Origin: Tubulanus polymorphus
Lineage: Eukaryota > Nemertea > Palaeonemertea > Tubulaniformes > Tubulanidae
Assembly (NCBI RefSeq): GCF_964204645.1
Contig: NC_134031.1
Span: 14,684,307 to 14,748,306 of the forward strand
DNA length: 64,000 nt
Direction: 5' to 3'
In this document: one piece after another, positions 41,720 to 53,040 of the stretch
Position numbering within the stretch: position 1 is the stretch's first letter
Layout of the letters: each line of letters opens with the position of its first letter
Notes under the pieces: model-generated
The model's database searches: none
What the model saw: only the letters and a program-made list of their open reading frames with translations
What the model was told of the DNA's origin: nothing
Program-made: the position numbers and the translations under genes

Positions 41720-42377
41720 AGCCACTAGAACATCCCGTTTCCTTACAGGATGATTCACAGGTTTCCCCAGTTTAGGCTGCATTCCCCTCCGGACTTCCAG
41801 GAAATGTTTTGGCCGTTTTGTTGTTGTTGTTGCTTGTAACAGGAATTTCTAATGTCGAATATAGATAAGCTGTGTACATACATGCACACTGTCACGCCAT
41901 AAAAGCAGTAAAATATAAATCGCACAATTACAGGATCGAAAAAGATTTTAAAACATCGAAACTACTAAAGTTTGTTTAAAACTCGAATTTTCGGTTTTAT
42001 GCTAAAACCATTTTCAAGAGTAACTAAAAGTATGGCATACACAGTATATAAATCAAGCAAGAACGACACACACTATTGCACATAAAAACTAGGTGATAAT
42101 GACCAGAGAGGAAATGTATAGGGTCAAACGTTTATTATGGGGGGAGAAACCAAGGTTACCATCACACCGATGGATTTACATTTTACCTACAGAAGTACTT
42201 TCAACGCTTATTAGCGGCATTACTATCACGTCATATATCGACTTGCGAAATACTCCCTTGTTCGGTAAAACGTTCGCTGATTGGTCCATTTAACATGAAT
42301 TACCGCAGAAGTCTAATGTCGTTTGTTACAAGCACTGTGATCGGCCCGACCTTATTCTGGTCCACTGGTAATGACTC

Positions 42378-42450
42378 CAACGACTCGTGAGGTCAAAGGG
42401 TTTGGGACCAGCTTTAGCGTAATGGGTTCGAATCCCTTGACAGGTGAAGA
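42378..42450 (+). mobile_element. tRNA-like SINE head (plus, weak)
   Basis: GGGTTCGAATCCC at 42425-42437 is a perfect B box, and ACGACTCGTGAGGTCAAAGG upstream could be a decayed A box. An extended CCAGGATTTCCCAGG repeat follows. No cloverleaf. Confidence 0.4.
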
Positions 42451-43940
42451 TCTAGGATTTTCCAGGATTTCCAGGATTTCCCAGGAGGGGGTTCATGAAA
42501 AATGTTTATGTTAAACTGCTGACTAAAATCTCTAATGATAGGGGCCTATACGGCATATTGTTTGGCCAAACATAAGATAATATGGTACCGATTATCTGGT
42601 ACTGTCCGCCCACTTTGTCTTGAGTACAACCTTCAAGAAAACGATTGAAATTTTTTTGGTAGCTGAGAGGGGGGGGGGGGGTTCACGACCCCTGAAACCA
42701 CCGTCTGGATCCGCGCCTGTTGCATTAGATGTTTTGTATTATCGTCAATCGAGTTCCAACCACTGTATATATGTCAAAGAAAAACGAAAAATACACAAAT
42801 TGGTATTTATGATTAGATTAGATTAGATTAAACATTTACTTCATGACTATGAAAGTATAAGGAGTTTCATACAAGAAACATGTATATATAACAAAATATC
42901 AATATATACAATAAGAAATAAATAGATAGTATCGCAGTTATTCAAAGGAATCAATAATTATGTGTTTTTCATTTACAATAGATAGGCTGTAAAGAGAATC
43001 AATTAATATATGTATGCAAAGTCCTCGACCAGATCGCCATCTACCGGAATTCACTGGGTTTTGTGGCATATAGTAAACAACGCGACTTCATCGATGCAAT
43101 AGAAAACCTTTATCTACTGGAATGATATTTGCTAATTATGATAATGATCTTTATCTAAATTGTTTGCTGGTCATCCCCCAGAATATTTTGAAAGACCGGT
43201 CTCTTTTTCACCCATTCTGACCGATTTTAGACACGGTTTGATCATATTAGGCCCTACGTATATTCATTCAAAGTGTACCTTGTTATTTGAAAAACTGAAA
43301 ATGAATTATACGAAGGAATGGATGTTGATTACTTTCACGACTAAATGTAATCAAAGTTTGTATACATGTGATCTAATCCGTTTGAATGACAAGTAAATAC
43401 TCTTCACTCCACTGAACTACTCCAGTCACTCCACTAGATGCTCCAACTACTACGTTTTCATGGGCTTTCGGTTCGATTCAATTTTCCATATATTGTACTG
43501 TATGAAATAGATGCATTTTGCCATAATGATCTGCTTTAGTGTTTGTTGAGGCACCCGCTCAGACACGAAACCTCGTGACAAGTACCACTTCGAACCACAA
43601 GTGGAATCGTTGGAAATATCGTAACGAAAAATCTAACAAAAATATCGCAAAGTCTCTAAACTGACTCAAAAAATTTTGGAAGTAACTCATGGAAAATCAA
43701 CAAAATTAAATTTCACGTCGCCGCTTCATATAGTTCGGATAAAGTCGGATAGGCGGCGCTGTAACCGTGAGTCACTAAAACGAGGTACTGTCTGTGTGTT
43801 TACTACAAACGTCAAAGCGGCTGCATCTGTACAATAACGCACGGTACGGCTGATTCTGATTGGATACGTACAGATTGACTATAAGAGGGCGCTGCTATCT
43901 GCTAGCGATGTAACCGGTCGGATGTTGGACGATCATTGTC
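42451..43940. other. Intergenic, no gene seen
   Basis: Contains a G-run at 42669-42681 beside a hAT-like right end (GGATCCGCGCCTG, 42708-42720) with no left partner found, and a GATTAGATTAGATTA repeat at 42811-42828. Confidence 0.4.
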
Positions 43941-43947
43941 GCGTGGG

Positions 43948-43985
43948 TTTAAATAGTTTAGGATAAAGTATCAACACTTCATCAG
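43948..43985 (+). promoter_or_regulatory. Candidate TATA-like box and start region
   Basis: TTTAAATA at 43948-43955 lies about 27 bp before an initiator-like CATCAGT at 43980. The 5' UTR of the downstream exon would hold a five-codon upstream ORF (ATG at 44024). Confidence 0.35.
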
Positions 43986-44045
43986 TTGTGGAGGAGTCAG
44001 TCTCGCGCAGGAAAGACGGAGAGATGTTACTGCTCTGAGTCTACT

Positions 44046-44207
44046 ATGAAGTCATCAGAGTTTTTAGTGAACGCAATAGGGTTGGTATGCACCCTTGTGG
44101 TACCCTACACCGTTCAGGACCTACACGCGCCCTGCTATCACTGCGAATTCTTCAATTATGGGATGCAAAAAGATCAGCCATACAATACGAAAAAACGCCA
44201 AGAACTG
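44046..44207 (+). CDS. First exon of a small secreted protein
   Basis: ATG at 44046 opens MKSSEFLVNAIGLVCTLVVP, a signal peptide with predicted cleavage near VPYTVQ, then DLHAPCYHCEFFNYGMQKDQ. It ends RQEL before a strong donor (CTG|GTAAGTT, phase 0). The CYHC start recalls Ly6/uPAR-type mature chains, but one Cys pair is not enough to assign the family. The ATG is preceded by a short upstream ORF. It is too short to be certain, but the combination of TATA-like box, signal peptide and consensus donor supports a real exon. Confidence 0.5.
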
Positions 44208-44389
44208 GTAAGTTATCAATAGAATTACAATCTATCTTTTTTGTTAGTTTTTGATAATTTTCCTCGAACTTCACGCAATAAAATTTACCGGGTATGCCGA
44301 ACTTTATTTATAGTTTCCAAGTTTTCTTGTCTTCGATATATAGGAACCCAGTTTCGTCATTGGCCAAACGTTGTCTTAAATCGTAACAT

Positions 44390-44560
44390 CGGTATGTAAT
44401 TGTGAGATTGGCAACTAAACCAAAATCAGCACAGGCTGGTCTTAAAGTCGTTTGATTAGCAATAGACCTAAATTGAGATTAGACTGGTCTGAAAGTTGTT
44501 AGGTTGACTATAGTTGTTTGAAATTGTTTGACTCGGTATAGAACCAAGAGCTTTGACTGG
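44390..44560. repeat. AGACTGGTCTGAAAG / TTAGATTGGCTATAG repeats
   Basis: Three diverged units of the family seen at 1-190 (CACAGGCTGGTCTTAAAGTC, TTAGACTGGTCTGAAAGTTG, TTTGACTGGTTAGACGAG). More units follow at 44757-44870, so the hairpin at 44598-44756 appears to be inserted within a run of this repeat. Confidence 0.7.
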
Positions 44561-44597
44561 TTAGACGAGAAGATACACAATATCCGCGTATGATGAT

Positions 44598-44756
44598 GAC
44601 GAGAGAAAACCCACAATAACAAAGCCAAAATTGAAAAATTCTATATCAGAATGATTGTATTTGATGAGCGACGTTTTGGCTAACAACTGTTAGCCATCAT
44701 CAGGCTGATATAGAATTTTTCAATTTTGGCTTTGTTATTGTGGGATTTCTCTCGTC
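44598..44756. mobile_element. 52-bp-arm nested hairpin with CTGATGA/AAAACGT motif
   Basis: Arms 44598-44649 and 44705-44756 are inverted copies with one mismatch in 52 (GACGAGAGAAAACCCACAAT at one end, AATTCTATATCAG at the other). The 55-bp centre contains a second perfect hairpin, TGGCTAACA-AC-TGTTAGCCA. On the minus strand this hairpin is preceded by CCTGATGA and followed by AAACGTC. Confidence 0.9.
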
Positions 44757-45249
44757 AGCTTGGACTGGTCTTGATCGTTGTTTCATTGACAATAGAACTA
44801 AATTGGAGTTTAAACCGGTCTTAACCTCTTAGGATCGGCTATGAAACCAAAATGAGACGGTTCCTGAAACTGAACTTGACAGTCAACTCTGACCAAATTT
44901 TCTAGAACACCCCATTTTATTCCGGTGCCTCTGAGTTGTTCACTGTGATGATCAAACAAAGAACAAGCAGAGAAAGTAATTTGAGAAAGTGAATTAGTGT
45001 TGATTTACATTTTACATCGATCAGCCATTAAACGACTTAAACAATTAACGCCGCTCTGTATTTGAAGCGGCTTAATTTGAATTGAGCGTGTTTCAGTGTT
45101 ATTCGTCATTTACGGTTCGAGCGTACTGAAACATTTACAAACTTTTGAATTGTGACCGTCTTTTTTAAATGAATGTCTGATAATCTTGCCGTGGTAGATG
45201 TGCAAGCGAATCGGTGAAACTCTGGAGCCTGATTTCTGTTTTGTTTCAG

Positions 45250-45513
45250 TACGGCAGAGCTAACGTATATATACTCTTTGTAATAAGACTCAGTTATTGC
45301 GGAACAAACGATTTTCTTCAGGGGAAAAATCGAAATCATATAAATACATATGATATACACATGTTAGATCTGTATGTTGTCTATATGTGTGGTGAATGTC
45401 AGATATACGTAATTATGATATTATCATTATTAACATTACTGGCCATTTATCAATATCTGTATCTTCGAAACGCACAGGGAACCTTCGCCTTGCTCCTAGC
45501 TCCTCGACCGTAA
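45250..45513 (+). CDS. Possible second exon of the 44.0-kb secreted protein
   Basis: TTTTGTTTCAG at 45239-45249 is a good acceptor and continues phase 0 from 44207. The frame runs 87 residues to TAA at 45511: YGRANVYILFVIRLSYCGTN, then MCGECQIYVIMILSLLTLLA with a possible membrane segment. The residue composition looks like AT-rich non-coding translation, so only the acceptor and frame continuity support it. Confidence 0.25.
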   Translation, partial: YGRANVYILFVIRLSYCGTNDFLQGKNRNHINTYDIHMLDLYVVYMCGECQIYVIMILSLLTLLAIYQYLYLRNAQGTFALLLAPRP

Positions 45514-45539
45514 ACATAGACTTTTAGAGTCGGTAACCA

Positions 45540-45990
45540 GTCTCTAGAGCCTGCAACAATGTCTCGAGCCCGTAATCTGCTTCAAAGTGTACCAGCTTCT
45601 AAAGGCCCATAATCAGCTTTTAGAGTCTGTAACTAGCTTATAGAGCCTGTAACCAGTTCCTGGAGCATGTAATCAGCTTCTGGAGTCTGTAACCAGTTTC
45701 CGGAGCCTGTAACCAGTTCCTGGAGCCTGTAACCAGTCTCTGGAGCCTGCAAGCAGTTCCTAGAGCCTGAAACCAGCTTCTAGAGCCAGTAACCAGTTTC
45801 TGGGGCCTGTAACCAGTTTCTGGGACCTGTAACCAGTTTCTCGGGCCTGTAACTAGTCTCTGGAGCCTGTAACCAGTTTCTGGAGCCTGTAACTAGTTTC
45901 CGGGAGCCCGTAACCAGTTTCTGGAGCCCGTAACCAGTCTCTGGAGCCCGTTACCAGTTTCTGGAGTCTGTAACCAGTTTCCGGGAGACT
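45540..45990. repeat. 20-bp minisatellite GGAGCCTGTAACCAGTTTCT
   Basis: About 20 copies of a 20-22 bp unit with point variation (CCTGTAACCAGTTCCTGGAG and similar). The array is most regular in its right half. Confidence 0.95.
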
Positions 45991-48140
45991 GCGTAACGAA
46001 TCTTTAATAGACAATTCGCTGATATCTCATTCTCTACTCAAAAGATACAAATAGACATTTTTTTGTGTTCGCTGAAAATGTCGAGAAATCTGATTCGTGT
46101 GATTTAACAACGGACGAGTAAATCCTTTAATCCTCTAGACTAGAGCGAGAGTAACTCTATCTACATCTACTGAATAACAAGCCTAATCCAGGAATACAAC
46201 ATATCACTGAAGATTTACTTCAATTATTGATATAGTTTTCAGGCGCTGAAAAATGATATTATTTCATTATTGAGTCGACGACGATGACGCTGTAACGCGG
46301 GTTTTCAACATAAGTGAATAATCCCGCTATCTGTCGAAGATATAATCAATATTCAAAACATACCGATCGATAAATCCGTATCGATTATCTCCTACTCGAT
46401 TGTGACATCATCAATAAATGGGTGAATGAAAATGCATAGCCGAGTTTTGATTAAAACGCGTGTGTATTTATTTCCCTTACATCAGTAAACTGTAGTACAC
46501 GCGCGCGCACCGTTCAAAAATTACGTAGGCTTATTACGTATACAACCCACAACTTTCAATCTACAACTTACAACCCACAATCAACGACAGGTTATTTACT
46601 TCATTTAATATTTGTAGTGATGTTTTTGGCTCTGAACTCGATGGTGGTTTATTTAAAGCGGTTTGAATATTTGAATCATTTATTATTCAACGGTTCTGAC
46701 GGTTTCATCGGTTTGAATTTCAAATTGCTGCGAACAGCAGACGGGCTCGACGTCGTCTGCGCCGTGCGTGAATTATTAACTCAGAATTGAAGCCGCCGCG
46801 GGGGGGGGGGATTTATAATCTATAATCCACGCCGATCTGGTTATTTGACTAGTTCAAATCCTCCACGACCATATTTCTCATCCGGGTCATCTATCAGCAA
46901 CAACACGTGACCTGACGTCATAAAACAAACACTAATCTGGCGATGAAACGAGCACGTCTTTGGGAAATAAAGAATGTGGAATTCACGAAAACCGTGACTG
47001 TGTGCGTGTGTATGTGTGTGAGGAATCTATTGGGATTGATTCAATCGCGGCTGCTTAGAACAAATAGAGAAAATAGATCGTGAACCAGAGCCCCGGGCCG
47101 CAAATCGAGTCAATTCTATAGGAAATAACAATAGCATTTGCAAAAAGCCACTATTCCAAAATTTATGGGTGGCAACTGCCCCCGCGAAATAGGTCCCTGA
47201 ATTATGATTCTTTGGATTTTAGGGGAATATGATTTCAAGCTTGATAGGCTCGGTAGCCTTGGAATGAAATGAGCTTAATGACGCTTTCATACAGAGTTTT
47301 TGAAGAATCAGTTAATATTATACAATCTACAACACTTCCTGAAGCAAGAGAGATAAAACGGGAATCGTCGAGGGAGGAAATTGATCGTCTGCCAGTTCGA
47401 TTCTACACGGACCAATTAAAACACTAACAATTCATACAACAATAAATTATCTATATATCTGGAGAGGATTCACAGCATCGACCGGAAGTGCTGTGTGCGC
47501 CGTTTCACGGCTTGGAATTGATTGAGAAAAGTAACTACCGGTGTTCATTCTAGAATTGCCTCGAATTCCCCCCTATGACATCATCAAATGGCTAGGAGTT
47601 TATTTAATTTAGTGACGGACCCCTGCAATTTAAAGATGTCTGACTCCCCAAATCCCCTACGACATTTAACTTCCAATATCTTAAGAATAGACTTCCGCTT
47701 TCACAAATGACGTATCAATTCAATTTAAATCCGTGCGTTTTAATAAATGCGTTCATACCGCCATGGTAATCAATGAGGTCAAAGGGTGATTTTGTGTAGG
47801 TGCAGCCATTTTGAAAAAGTCTATAACTATTTATTATTAGTAGGACTTGATTGAATTCGATTATCAAATCGAAAGTTGTTTCAACTGAAATCGAAAAACT
47901 GCTGCGACGTCGATATTGATCTGAACAAACAAACCAGAATTATTCAAAACATCAAGTTTCAATCCTGTCGATTGTCGAATGTCGATTATCGAAAATTAAA
48001 TCAATCGAATATGCGTTTACTGTATAGACGTTATCTCTAGACTGGCAGAGCACAACTGCGGAGATATTTCCGGTGGAACTTTTATTCTTTCATCATCAAG
48101 ACATAACTAACAAAAACTACGAATTTGATCTTTCCCACAT
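45991..48140. other. Intergenic, no gene seen
   Basis: No exon or complete element recognised. A G-run (46799-46811) and a short GT-rich stretch (46998-47021) are the only simple repeats. Confidence 0.45.
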
Positions 48141-48149
48141 TCGAACAGT

Positions 48150-48365
48150 TCTCCGGTTCCGGTTCCACAGATCTGTATCCGGTTCCACAGTTCAGGACCC
48201 GGTTCTACAGTGCTATACCCAGATCCACAGTAAGTCATGGATCCAGTTCCACAGTTTTGTATCCAGTTCCGCAGTTCTGTATCCAGTTCCACAGTTCTGG
48301 ATACAGTTCCGCAGTTTTGTATCCAGTTCCACAGTTCTGTATTCAGTTCCACAGTTCTGTGAAAC
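48150..48365. repeat. 20-bp array, CCAGTTCCACAGTTCTGTAT
   Basis: About ten tandem units of roughly 20 bp. The unit corresponds to the terminal segment of the CTGGATCCAGTTCCAC foldback family; sister arrays are at 6.1 and 57.2 kb. Confidence 0.92.
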
Positions 48366-48854
48366 ATCGACGATGAACACTTTAACTGTATCAAATCTAC
48401 GTTACTTACAACTGTAGAGGCCAGGAATAGTTCGTTAAGGACTTCAAATTGACTCTGGAGTCACAAATAGTCATATATGAACTAGTCGAGATGACTATGC
48501 TACCTGGTGTTACTGTTCAGCTACTAACGACGAGTGTATAGAACATTAGTATCGACCCGAACCCCAGGAGGCAGTGTATTTATCGACCCCTTCCTTCAGG
48601 GGCCCGTATATCGACTCGTTCCCCGCCAGGGGGCGTACTTCCTTTGTTCTTCAACGATTAGGTTCAGAGTAAATTTTGAAATAAATAATTTATTTCGAAA
48701 AAAAACTCAAACATTCAAATTCACCTCGGAATTATTTGAATAATATTCAGAGTTTAACTCCGGGCTTGAATTTGAATTTAAATCTAATTTTAAACAGCTT
48801 TGAAACTTTATCTCTCTCCGTTACAAACACAGGAACTTAAATTCTGAATATTCA

Positions 48855-48995
48855 AATAACTACGCTTCTGGCCCAGGAGTAAAACATGAACCAGGAAGGA
48901 GTAAATCACGAACCAGGAGTAAAACATGAAGCAGGAGTAAAAGATGAACCGGGAGTACACCATGAATCTGGAGTAAAACATGAACCAGTAGTATC
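48855..48995. repeat. 19-bp array, ACCAGGAGTAAAACATGA
   Basis: Seven or so degenerate tandem units. From 48996 to 49950 nothing else is seen. Confidence 0.9.
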
Positions 48996-49964
48996 TCTAT
49001 CTGTGAGATTGTTTTATAGTGTCTGAGCCGGACAGAGATGTAGCTGTGATTTAAACCGGTCTAGCTGCCCCTGACAACCCGTCATCATCTCCCGGTAAAA
49101 TTATATACATATATATATGAATGTATTATACAGACCCGGATGTCGTACATTGTACTTACTCATAAAATATATGCCATCAGTCAGTGACCTTCACCTTGGC
49201 GACAGTAGACAGTGTTAAATGATCACATATCGGTCACTTGATTCTCTCCGGAGAAGAGAGAGTGAGAGGAGTGAGACGATGAGAGGGAAAGACAGTTTAT
49301 CAATAGTGACTCCCTACTTGTCTTCATTGTGTTTCGCTTAAATCTTACATTCGATGAAAATTAGAACAAAATGTGAAAATTCATCGAGATTGTGCCATCT
49401 TAATTACACAGATTCGTTCAGGAATTTTGAATCGAGGGCTAAATTCTGATTGTTGATTTTTCTGATTCATGTATGAAATTCGTATTTCATTTGCCGTGAA
49501 AGAAAACTCTACATTCATCACTGAGTAGTGCAACTAAATCCAATGATTTTAACGGTTCGATTTCGACGGTTCTAACGGTTTTGTTTTGATGACGGAAAAG
49601 CCTAAAATCGAAATTTACGAGAATGAAATTTCACGATAAGACACAGTGAGCGCGAAAAAGTAGAAACAGTGGGTACAAAGCAATAAAATCAGATCATGAA
49701 GCGGTATTGAAACGAGCCGTGACAACCTGTACAGAATCCACAGAGAAATTAGGGATATCCATTTAAATTAAAGCGCAACGACCCTCTTTAAATCAACAAT
49801 TATTTCAAAACGGCTCATCCTTTATCCTAAATGTATTCAAATAATTAGTTTGTAATTAAATACTTGGTTTGTAATTAGCTTAGAATTTAGCACTTGTAAT
49901 TTTGTAACTTATGTTGTATATAAACCTGTAGTTTAATCATTTGATTCACTTGTATTTCACCTGA

Positions 49965-50035
49965 TGAGGGGATATGATCCCGAAAACGTTCGTGTTAATA
50001 AACTGTATTTACTCATTAGAAAATGAGGTTTTTAA
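49965..50035 (+). repeat. CTGATGA-hairpin-GAAAACGTT motif unit
   Basis: TTTCACCTGATGAGGGGATA then TGATCCCGAAAACGTTCGTG. GGGAT/ATCCC can pair, and CAC before CTGATGA can pair with GTG after the C of GTTC. ATAAACTGTATTT follows. Of all copies in the window this one most closely matches a minimal hammerhead layout. Confidence 0.5.
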
Positions 50036-50149
50036 TGTTATCGCTTCTATGGTTATTCGGATATCCATTTAAAATCTGTAAAATCTGGATCTATGTGAAA
50101 TTTACTGGTCTCAAGAGCGCTGAACTATCTATTCCATACTAGGTAAGTG

Positions 50150-50440
50150 CGGGAAGGAAGAGAGGGTGAGAACTTGGGGAGAGAAAGGAGAGGTAGAGGG
50201 AGAGAAGAGAGGGAGAGCCGGTGAGAGAGTATCAGAGAAAGATGAGAAGGGAGCGGAGAGAAGAGAGATCAGAGCTATATAGAGAGAGGGTGAGAGAGGG
50301 TGATGTAGAGAGAGGTGAGAGGATGAGAGAGGGGAGATAGGGTGAAATAGGTCACAGGTAGAAAGAGGTAGATAGAGGAGAGAGTTTAAGGAGGTAGGAA
50401 GACGCGAGAGGGGTGAGACGGAAAGAACAGAAAGACGAGA
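50150..50440. repeat. Purine-rich GAGAG tract
   Basis: Degenerate GAGAGG/GGTGAGAG sequence without precise periodicity. No coding. Confidence 0.85.
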
Positions 50441-50669
50441 GGAGGAACAAAATGCGTTCTGTCTTCAATAGGAGAAAAGAACAAACTGCGCTGTCGGTTT
50501 TGTGTATTAAGTGCTGCGTGAATAAAGCGGTGCGCTGAGAGTATCGACACTCGAGTGTTGAGATGTCGAAACGATGCTTGTAATTTGTGTAAACCATCGG
50601 GATGAAAAAAAATAACCGCAACTTCAGTCAGATTAACACGCAAACACTTAGAGATAGGAGTGAGACGGA

Positions 50670-50945
50670 GTGATAAGAGCGAGAGTCAGAGAGAGAGAGA
50701 GGGAGAGGGAGAGGGAGAGGGAGAGGGAAAGGGAGAGGGAGAGGGAGAGGGGGAGGGGAGGGAGGGAGGGAGGGAGGGAGAGAGGGAGAGAGGGAGAGAG
50801 AGAAAGGGAGGGAGAGAGAAAGGTAGGGAGCGCAGAGGAGGCAGAGAGGGAGAGAGAGAAAGGGAGGGAGAGAGAAAGGGAGGGGAGGAGAGGTGAGAAG
50901 AAGAAGGAATGGGAGGGAGCACAGAGGAGGATGAGAGGGAGAATG
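50670..50945. repeat. (GAGGGA)n / (GGGA)n purine tract
   Basis: AGAGAGGGAGAGGGAGAGGG-type repeats turning into GGGAGGGA and then a 60-bp-scale duplication (AAGGGAGGGAGAGAGAAAGG appears twice). All long frames here are artefacts of composition. Confidence 0.95.
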
Positions 50946-52795
50946 TTATGTTGATCTACTTTCTCTTTGTTCTGCGGTACCAAATATCGAGTGGATTAAA
51001 CCCTTAAAGGACAAACGATTGAATCCGATTCAAACAGCTTTTATTTCACCCAAAACACGCACATTATGGCGTCAATGATCCCTCTACAAGAACCACGAGA
51101 CTCCTACGTCGCACAATCTGGAGAGACGGAGTGATAGGAGATAGACGGAGAAGGAGCGACAAATTTAGGTAGAAGGGAGGGCTGGAAAGACGGAGTGAGT
51201 GGAGAAAACACTTAAACGATTTATCATTAAATTTCTGATTTATCTTCGTAAACTTCAAAACTTCAACTTTTAAAATCATATGTTTGCTTTAGCGAAACAG
51301 TAGATAATGCAGGCCTACTCTCGAAATTAAATAATAATCACGCGGCTCTGCCATTAATTCGGGATTTATCGACCAGTTAGCGAAGCGTAAACAAACTCCG
51401 GGATTAAAAACCTGTACTGATTTTTGATTGAAACTCTTCCGTTACTTTCTGTCGGGGGAGGGGGAGGGGGGGGGGTGATTCCGGATGGATACCGTATGGT
51501 CTGTGGCGGTGTAATCTAATTAACCAATCAGCGTGCGTAATCAGCGATCGCGTGACTGGTCACGTGAGAGTAACTCGTTGATTTATTGGAGATATAGGTG
51601 GGCAATAACGTAATTAAATCTTGTGAGTGGCGTGGAGGGGGGTTTAGAGGGGCGTTTGAGGGGTAATAAATCTTGCCCTAAAGAGATTTTCATAAAAACT
51701 TCCCGACGCCAAAACCGATAATTTGACGGGTTGATTACAGTTCAGTAAACTGGGGTGGAGGGAAGGGGGGGTTAACGGTCACGAAGGCGCCCTACGCAGA
51801 ACCACCCGCACACAAACACGATTAACTGCTAGACAGTAAGATTCATATAGAAGATAAAATCGATAGATATTTGCGTCGATATCGGATCTGGAGGGAGTGT
51901 TTGACTTTTCTGGTAAAGTTTCGTCCGCACATAGATATTCACTAGTATACGGAGACGGGACGCGTAGAGATAATCAGGCCGCGAGGGGACTTCTCGAGTA
52001 TTCGCACAACTACCCACGACGGACTAATTATGCCTTCTGTGTCTGCCGAGTCGCTCCTACTTGACCAACAATTGTCAAAACAAATCATACTTGACTCGGT
52101 GCACAAGTCGTTCCGATGTCTTTGCCATCGACAAGCTCTGAATTCTTAAATAATGTCGGGAGACAGAAAGTGTCGCGCGAGTGACTGAGACTCGGCCGAT
52201 GAAGTCGTGACTCCTCGCTGCAGCTCCCCGGGGTCAATTGAGTGGTAAATGAGCGTGGATTACTCTACTTTTTCCACTCACTGTGTAATCCTATCCACTC
52301 ATCTTGATCTATTGACCTTTTCAACGATAATTATTCTCAAAATACATAACTCTGTTGCCACCGTTTTGCTACGTTACGTTATTGCTTTACCGAAATCTGG
52401 ATTTACAACAATACCGTACCGTAGCAACACTGCACAAATTGTTGCCGTTGCCAGGATACGGTATTTTGACAAAGATGGATTTACAACAATAGCGACAAAG
52501 CAACAGGAACAGAGTGTATTATGGTACGGTATGATGACGGTGATGAAAGGTTTTTACTGTCAAAGAGGATACAGTAATGCCCCTCTCCTATCCGCGCTCT
52601 CCTCCCCTTCCCCTTCCCTTCCCCGCCGTGCTGTATTCTTTATGACTCGTTTTAAGTGACACTTGTTCTGTTATCTAGCCGGCGATTCAAACTAATCTCT
52701 GATTGGTCTATTCATACTTTCACTCTTGTATAGTGGTCTAGTTTTGGCCAAGCAGGCTGTTTACGTGACGGAAAAATATGAAAATGAAACTGATG
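50946..52795. other. Intergenic, no gene seen
   Basis: Unique DNA with short G-runs (51452-51476, 51755-51769). The 136-codon frame at 52249-52659 shows no domain and contains a local duplication (GGATTTACAACAATA at 52391 and 52480). Confidence 0.4.
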
Positions 52796-52799
52796 ACAT

Positions 52800-53040
52800 C
52801 CACTTGCCGCAGTGGCCTTCAATAGTTCACCAGTTCACTTGCCGCAGTATCTCTTGAACAAGCAGTGGCCTCCTAGTTCTACATTTCACTTGCCACAATA
52901 TATCTTGTACAAGTCACATGCCGCTCTAGCCTTCTTGTTCCCGATAGTTCACTTGCCACCTCTTGTACAAGTCACGTGCCGCAGAAGACTTCTAGTCCCC
53001 GAGTTCGCCACTGCAGAAGTCGCATGCGGCAGTAGCCTCC
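52800..53040. repeat. Degenerate repeat TTCACTTGCCGCAG / CTTGTACAAGTCAC
   Basis: Five or six irregular units of CACTTGCCGCAGT, TCTTGTACAAGTCAC and GCCTTCTAGTTC-type words at 30-70 bp spacing; too diverged for a fixed period. Confidence 0.7.

Noticed and set aside
52249-52659. 136-codon plus-strand frame
   Set aside because: No domain, signal peptide or coding-like composition; includes a local direct duplication.
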